Part shown: positions 58,643 to 64,000 of the stretch, one piece after another
Layout: each line of letters opens with the position of its first letter
Numbering within the stretch: position 1 is the first letter of the stretch
NCBI GenBank assembly: GCA_015501605.1
Contig: JADNRZ010000012.1
Coordinates: 434,001 to 498,000 of the forward strand
DNA from: Panaeolus papilionaceus
Lineage: Eukaryota; Basidiomycota; Agaricomycetes; Agaricales
Length of the DNA stretch: 64,000 nt
Direction of reading: 5' to 3'
Translations under genes and position numbers: made by a program
The notes under the pieces: model-generated
Told to the model about the DNA's origin: nothing
The model's input: the letters and a program-made list of their open reading frames with translations, nothing else
Database searches by the model: none

Positions 58643-60765
58643 ACGGCGCCTTTAGGAAGGAGTTTTGCTTTGCCTATGGCGTTCTGTTCGACGCCGATGT
58701 TTGTCAGGGTTTGGGTGTGCTGCGCGCGAGAGCGTGGAAGTGTCACCTCCTGCTGTGATGAATCATGCCAAAATGCAGACTTGGGATGGAGACGGAGGGA
58801 AATTTACATAACAAGGAGAACCTGAACTAATTATAACAGTGAGCTGACTGAGAAAAAATACTTGCCCATGTAATATTCAGTCAACCATGATTATTTGGAC
58901 TCTCAGTGCACTCCTTCGACGCCCACCCGCGACGCTAGCTGTCCAACTTATTGGCACACACATCGAATTTTCCTTCAGAACGAATCCGAAGGATTGTTCG
59001 TGGCGATCATTGATCTTGTGATGAGGGTCGAATTTCCCAGAGACATTAAAGCGGAATCTCTGGACAAGGGAGTGCATGTATGGAGCAGCCCAAAACAAAC
59101 ACGCGCAGTCCGTTTCGCACCAGATAAATCATGACCGAGTCGAATTGGACGAAGGGCTTCCGCCCAATTCCTGAATCATATCACAGAGCATGTAAATCCC
59201 TAAAACGTACTCTCTGTCAGAAGAATAGGGCTCTCGGCTAGAGACATGTCGATTTAGTTCGAAGGATTCCAGTCGGCGCGACTGCTTCTCATGCCTTTCC
59301 CAGCTTATCCGAGGTGCAGTACAAACCAGGGCATAATTCTTACTGACTAGAGAAGGACTCGAGGGATGGGTATTTCGAGACTATATGCAAGGTTGTGTGC
59401 TCAAGTCCATGAGGAGCGAAGGACCTCATTTATTCATGCTTCGGGGATGACAACACGTAAAAAGTGTCGATCCTATTGAATGGAATGCACTCCACCTCAA
59501 TTGAAGCTCTCCACATCACCTCACACTGTCCGGACTCGTATTCGGGCCCTGGAAAGACCCTGGGGCAATATACTTTTTCAGCGCTAAGATGCAGAAGTTG
59601 GCGTGCAGAGTCACAGCTGAGGATACGATGATCCGTGGCGGTACATCCACCCCTGACCCCCTCCTCTTGGTTCTGGCGTCTTTGGAGATGGGTGGTTGGC
59701 CTTTGCTGTCTTCGGTGCGTGCACACTCCAGCTGGAAAGTCCCCTTCCATATAGACAAGCCACGCATTTGGAAGCTTCCTCCTTTACGCAGGAAACGGAT
59801 ATGTCTTTCAGAGTGCGCAGCGCCTTGAGGCTATCCGACCTATTAAGAAAGTAAAGGTGACAACACCGTTCGAAACGTCTTCTGATAAGCTTGGCTTATG
59901 TGAGGGGGGTTGTTGGTGTTCATTTTAGAGATCCGGGGCATACAAAAACGGATGGTAGATGAATTGCATGAGCAATGTGTGGAGGTGATATCTGGAAACG
60001 GCTGAGGTTGGAGAACATACTTTATTCTTGCTTCTTTTATTTGGTTGTTTCAAAAGCATAGCTGTCCCCCTAACGAAGGTGCAAAACTCTAAAGACATCT
60101 AAACTTCTTGATTTATGATGCACGACGACTTTCATGATGCAGCCAGACAGTCGATGCTGCTGAGATTTGGCTGTGATCTACGACAAATTATTAGCAAACC
60201 AAACAGCTTGCACACAAATTCAAATTACCTGCGCATTTCCAAAATTCCTTTTAAAATTTTCGCATGTTTCCACTGATTAATGAATGCTTTAGTTTTGACA
60301 AGCAAGAACGTGGCCTTTGGACGGTGCAGCATCCATGTGGGTGCAGGGAGAGCTGTGGACGAGGAATTGGAGTTGGTTGCTGACATTTTCGCCCTACCGA
60401 TGCCAGGCAGTAATCTTTGGCCGGATAAATGCCAAGTCGGCATTGGGGATGAGTCGGATGTCAGAGTTCCGATAGGCTCACTGATTCTTCGCCGCTTTTC
60501 GGAGGGCCATTATTTTTTTGCGCTCGATGGAATGGTCTTTTTTCAGAATAATATAAGCTTTTTTCGTATTTGAAGTCGCCTGGATAAGATACGATCGTAG
60601 GCAATTCAGGGGCTTGACCATCAGCGAGGGAGGTTTTATTGTAAGGTCGCCCTGACAACTAAATGGTCGAGTTTCCATTGAACCTAAAAAGGAAATTATG
60701 CCAAGGACAATGGACAGAGAAACACCGTGGGTGTTAAGTACGTACTGGACGGTTGATTTGGTTCA

Positions 60766-60835
60766 TTTTCTTCCTTCTTCACCACCACCTTCCCTCCTCC
60801 TCCTTCCCCTTTCCCCTTCCTCGCCGTCGTCTTCA
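60766..60835 (+). promoter_or_regulatory. Pyrimidine-rich core promoter tract
   Basis: A run of almost only C and T ends about 80 bases before the ATG of the LysM gene. Such CT tracts commonly mark transcription starts of well-expressed fungal genes; here it is inferred from composition and position. Confidence 0.5.
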
Positions 60836-60914
60836 ACAGTATCTAGCTTTCCAGACTAAATCCTTCTTTTGCAACAACATTCTTTATTCAGTCAGCTATC
60901 TATCATTCGACACG

Positions 60915-61953
60915 ATGTTTTCTAAACTCTTTGCCATCGCCATCGTCGCTGGATCCGTTTCGTGTATGTAAAATTGTCTGTATCACATCCGAATGGTCAG
61001 GCTAAATATTATCGGACAGCTTCATGGGCTGCCGCGGCATCTTGCAGCAGATCATACACTGTAAAGGCAGGAGATTACTGTGACAAGATATCAAATGAGC
61101 AGAAGGTTTCAACGTACGGTGGTTTTTCGTTGCATAGCTAAAGGTGCCTGAAAAATATATCTTGATAATTTTAGGTTCCAACTTGCAGCTGTCAACTCGC
61201 CTGCGATTAACTCCGACTGCACTAACCTGATGCCAGGTCAGGAGCTTTGCCTTGGAACAGCTGGAGAAGATTGCACCGAAACGTACACTGTCATCGCTGA
61301 TGACAGTTGCGAGGGTATCGCTAGCGCTGGTGGATTCAACAGCACAATTCTTCACCTGAATAACCCCCAACTTACCGAGGAGTGCGATAACCTTTACATT
61401 GGCGAGGCAAGTTCAACTTGAATCGTTTTCTGACCGATGAATTTTCTCCGTTCTAATCATAAATTTCCTCCCGTAGGTACTTTGTGTTGCAAAAACTGTT
61501 CAGGTACCTCCTATTCCTGCTACGGGTGTCGTTGTACCTGTATCTGGCCCTCCTGCTCAGTCCAACCAGCCCCCTGCCCCTGTCACCACTGTTCTCCCAG
61601 ACTCAACCACCCCGGCCGTTCCAGCCGCTACGGAGAGTCCTGTGAACAATGCTCCTGCTCCTGCTCCCGCTCCTCCTGCGGCCAATGATGACGACGACGA
61701 TTGTAACGACGATGATGACGACTCACCCGCTAACACCCCTACCCCATCCAACGGAGGAGATGATGATGATGATGATTGCGACGACGACGGTGATGATACT
61801 CCCGTGAGCTCCGTTGCATCGTCCGTCCCTGTCAACACACCGGCTCCTACCAAGGCCGCTGCCCCATCATCCGCTGCCCCTGCCGCTACATCCGCAGCAG
61901 CTGGTGGCGATGATGATGATGACCTGCCATTCTGCGACGAGCTTGACCTATAG
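60915..61953 (+). CDS. Secreted two-LysM protein with Asp-rich tail
   Basis: Predicted extracellular chitin/peptidoglycan-oligomer-binding LysM protein, 283 residues from four exons (60915-60963, 61020-61113, 61175-61406, 61477-61953). Signal peptide MFSKLFAIAIVAGSVSSSWA. LysM 1 runs from RSYTVKAGDYCDKISNEQKV to NLMPGQELCL. LysM 2 runs from ETYTVIADDSCEGIASAG to NLYIGEVLCV; each domain has paired cysteines. A Pro/Ala/Thr linker leads to three aspartate runs, two of them split by a cysteine (DDDDDCNDDDDD, DDDDDDCDDDGDD), and the end DDDDDLPFCDELDL. The third intron (61407-61476) has a GC donor; only that join keeps GEVLCV. Similar LysM proteins can mask chitin from host or competitor sensing; not shown here. 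Confidence 0.85.
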
Positions 61954-62338
61954 ATGTTTGCAACATCTGTATAGCCTCATTGATCCCGTAGTTTTTATCA
62001 TCACCCCATCCCTCCGTCCAACCCGCAGCTACGTTTGCATTTTACACTCACGACCTCATTCTCATTACCAATTACACGCATGCTCTCAACCACATCTGTA
62101 AAGTCTCCCCTATGCATCTTGTATGCAATCCGCCTGGCTGCTCTATTTTTTCTTGTTTTTTCTTTTATCCATAGGGACTAGTGCCCGTCTCATCTCTCTC
62201 CTGTCTCTCTCACTCATCCTGCATTGATTGTATCCATTAAACTTATAACTACATATATACAAGATTCTGGCTAGCCCGTCATTTTTCGTCCATCCCACTA
62301 CTCTTGATGCGTCGTGTGGGATGTTCTACTCCTCTCCG
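61954..62338. other. 3' flank of the LysM gene
   Basis: CT- and AT-rich untranslated sequence; no gene seen. Confidence 0.45.
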
Positions 62339-62758
62339 CTAGCGGTCATAGAACGTACCTGTCTCGAAGATTTCGTACATTATTATTGTCAATACATTTT
62401 GCAACTCACCTTTCAGTGTGATGCTCGTTATCCAAAATGGTTTTGCTAGCAGCCAATTCAAAATGTTAAAGACTGAGGGCGGGCTTGAGCAAGCAATTTG
62501 AGGCAGAAGGGTCAATCTGTAGTAATCCTCCGGTTCCGTTCGGGTTGTCCGTCCCGCTCCAGATTTCAACAATGACAGGGCAGCTGCCAGTTCAACCTCT
62601 TCCTTTGTACTTACAGTCGTTTGCATAATTAATTGCCCCATCATTTTTTGGAATCCTATTTGTTCACGTTTGATATTTATCCCCACATCAGTGGGCCGGG
62701 GGGACCGGCAGTCAAAAATGCGAGAAATTGAGGCCTGTTGCGTTGGTATTGCACGCAT
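62339..62758 (-). CDS. Possible small gene carrying one arm of an inverted repeat
   Basis: ATG-initiated frame of about 139 codons with protein-like composition (MRAIPTQQASISRIFDCRSP, KEEVELAAALSLLKSGAG, EPEDYYRLTLLPQIACSSPP). A good GT donor (AAAG/GTGAGT) near 62411 suggests the frame continues after an intron. The peptide MGQLIMQTTV falls on the 31-base repeat described separately. Family not recognised. Confidence 0.3.
   Translation of the reverse strand: MRAIPTQQASISRIFDCRSPRPTDVGINIKREQIGFQKMMGQLIMQTTVSTKEEVELAAALSLLKSGAGRTTRTEPEDYYRLTLLPQIACSSPPSVFNILNWLLAKPFWITSITLKGELQNVLTIIMYEIFETGTFYDR
62612..62642 (-). repeat. Left arm of a perfect 31-base inverted repeat
   Basis: The reverse complement of this segment is identical over 31 bases to 63111-63141. 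Flanks are only loosely similar. The arms are 468 bases apart. Confidence 0.85.
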
Positions 62759-62785
62759 TGCACACAGATTAATGATTCGTTGCAA

Positions 62786-63540
62786 GGAATTTGACTATGA
62801 AACAACTTGAGACTAGTAATTACTTATAAATCTTTAATAAAATGGTATCCACAACTTAAAATTCAACATTTAGCATCAAAGAATAGCACTGAGCAAGTTC
62901 AGGCTGTTCAGCATACTCTTCTGTGCTTTTTCCATCAATATTTTACCACCTTACAATGTTTTTACGCATCTCAATTGTCATATGATGTCCTTTAGGTGTC
63001 ATGGGATATAAGGGATAGATAGTATTCGTACATCATTGTGCTGAACTGAGGGTGGATGGGTCTTATCGACCCTTTTTCGGCCAAACAAACAAAGATTTCG
63101 AAAAAGTTCGGATGGGGCAATTAATTATGCAAACGACTGTAGACTCTCACAGAAGAAAAAATCAACTGCCAATAGAGCGATCAGGGACTCCTTCTCGTGG
63201 AATTGTGACCTTTCAACCAGTTACCACCGCCGCCGCGACAGCGGCGCACAATTATTGCCCGCCAGATACTACAGTACCCGTGTGGATCAAGTAATTATAC
63301 AGGTAGAAACAGTATTTCACATATCCATCAGGTATATGTTTCTGTAAAGCTGAAGTGTGGTTGAGGTCATTGGACTTTCCTCTTGTGGTGGATACCCCTA
63401 TCTATGCCTCCCTGACTTTCTGAAACGAATAAGCTTGAACTGCCTGTTGACGACACCACATTCTCTAGCCGATAGTTAGCCTCGTCAGACCTTCTAATTC
63501 CACCTGGGGGCCACCGATAGTTAGCTGTTAAGCGCCCAAA
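62786..63540. other. Stretch between and beyond the inverted-repeat arms
   Basis: AT-rich to about 63000. A plus-strand frame at 63052-63294 crosses the right arm but has only a GTG start. No transposase seen between the arms. Confidence 0.4.
63111..63141 (+). repeat. Right arm of the 31-base inverted repeat
   Basis: Identical, in inverse orientation, to 62612-62642. It starts GATGGGGCAATTAATT. In both copies the same reading frame (MGQLIMQTTV) is open. Confidence 0.85.
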
Positions 63541-63795
63541 ATGGCCTCAGCAGCTGTGGATTCTCTTCTATGTGATGCACGGGAACTGATGAGGATTGAG
63601 GTGTGTATGGTTGGCGATGGGTCAAACACCCAAGCTGACGTGTCTTTGTGGCTACTTTTTCGGTCATTTTACCCCGGACGGGCGACGACATGCAACTCGA
63701 CATTCCAGCAGAGTCGGGCCCTTGTTGAATTCGGAACCGCAGCCTCTCGCAACCTTTACACACAGTTCATCAACGCACAATCTCGCATATCGAAA

Positions 63796-64000
63796 TTAAG
63801 ATAGTGATTGGCAACAACGAGCCAATAATAATCCGTACAAGGATCGCACTTTGATGGATGGTTTCTCCAACTCTCGCCAAGCTCGCCGGGGAATTTTCAA
63901 ATCCTCCATGGTAAAGTACATAATTTCATCATCATTTCTCTCGGTGACGGTGGACATTTCATTTAGAAATCTGTTTGGAACCTGACAAGTGATGTTCAAT
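63796..64000 (-). CDS. Edge of a minus-strand gene (partial)
   Basis: Frame open from the right edge of the window down to 63796: FLNEMSTVTERNDDEIMYFT, MEDLKIPRRAWRELEKPSIK. It could be an internal exon after an acceptor near 63983 (TTGTCAG), or begin at the ATG MSTVTE. Not recognised; the rest would lie outside the window. Confidence 0.3.
   Translation of the reverse strand, partial: LNITCQVPNRFLNEMSTVTERNDDEIMYFTMEDLKIPRRAWRELEKPSIKVRSLYGLLLARCCQSLS

Larger units (their letters stand above)
58077..60914. other. Gene-poor stretch before the LysM gene
   Basis: About 2.8 kb. Besides the weak frame at 58274-58642 (separate entry), no supported gene. Frames at 58555-58746 and 60225-60680 (minus) and at 60280-60573 (plus) conflict with one another. 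Confidence 0.4.

Noticed and set aside
60280..60573. 97-codon plus-strand frame with ATG
   Set aside because: Plausible composition but no homology or splice evidence, and minus-strand frames over the same bases look equally good.

Overview
The window is fungal nuclear DNA, almost certainly from a mushroom-forming basidiomycete (Agaricomycetes). Three things point there. Nearly every gene is cut by many short introns, mostly 45-80 bases with GT-AG ends and a CTAAT/CTGAC-like branch site near the 3' end. The gene families are typical of that group: a FunK1-type kinase, DUF6533 and DUF6534 membrane proteins, expanded F-box families, and P450s with a FGFGRRxCPG heme loop. There is no bacterial-style operon structure. 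I saw no tRNA, rRNA, CRISPR array or intact transposon.

Left third (1-26.5 kb): an accessory island of F-box proteins and cytochrome P450s, with one housekeeping gene. Two F-box subfamilies are present. Subfamily A (43-1794 and 12595-14298) starts MHxxLQNPxLL. Subfamily B (4748-6275, 14784-16292, 16582-18122) shares one phase-1 intron at the same place; its last two members are a direct tandem pair. Three P450 genes are interleaved (1900-4029, 7192-9539, 24383-26513); the first and third are close paralogs. DNA2, the replication helicase/nuclease (18429-23495), and a small spliced gene of unknown function (23628-24123) sit between F-box and P450 genes. A stretch of about 3 kb at 9540-12594 holds nothing I can support.

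Middle (26.5-45.7 kb): mostly transport and housekeeping genes. These are a DUR3-type urea/solute symporter, a VCX1/CAX-type vacuolar Ca2+/H+ exchanger, a large multi-exon protein of unknown function with an unclear 5' end, a DUF6534 membrane protein, an Atg27-like single-pass membrane protein and a GH16 glucanase. Several very small spliced or intronless genes lie between them.

Right part (45.7-64 kb): a tiny spliced gene, a FunK1-like kinase, YIF1 (ER-Golgi trafficking), a head-to-tail array of three DUF6533 membrane-protein genes, a sparse stretch (58-60.9 kb), and a secreted two-LysM protein with an extraordinary aspartate-rich tail. The last 2 kb carries a perfect 31-base inverted repeat about 470 bases apart, and the edge of a further minus-strand gene.

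Functionally there is no single pathway. The F-box/P450 island and the FunK1/DUF6533/DUF6534 region look like fast-evolving, lineage-specific content wrapped around conserved genes. Gene models were spliced by eye, using frame continuity, splice consensus and paralog comparison. Exon edges are therefore predictions, most reliable where a paralog or a known domain fixes the frame.
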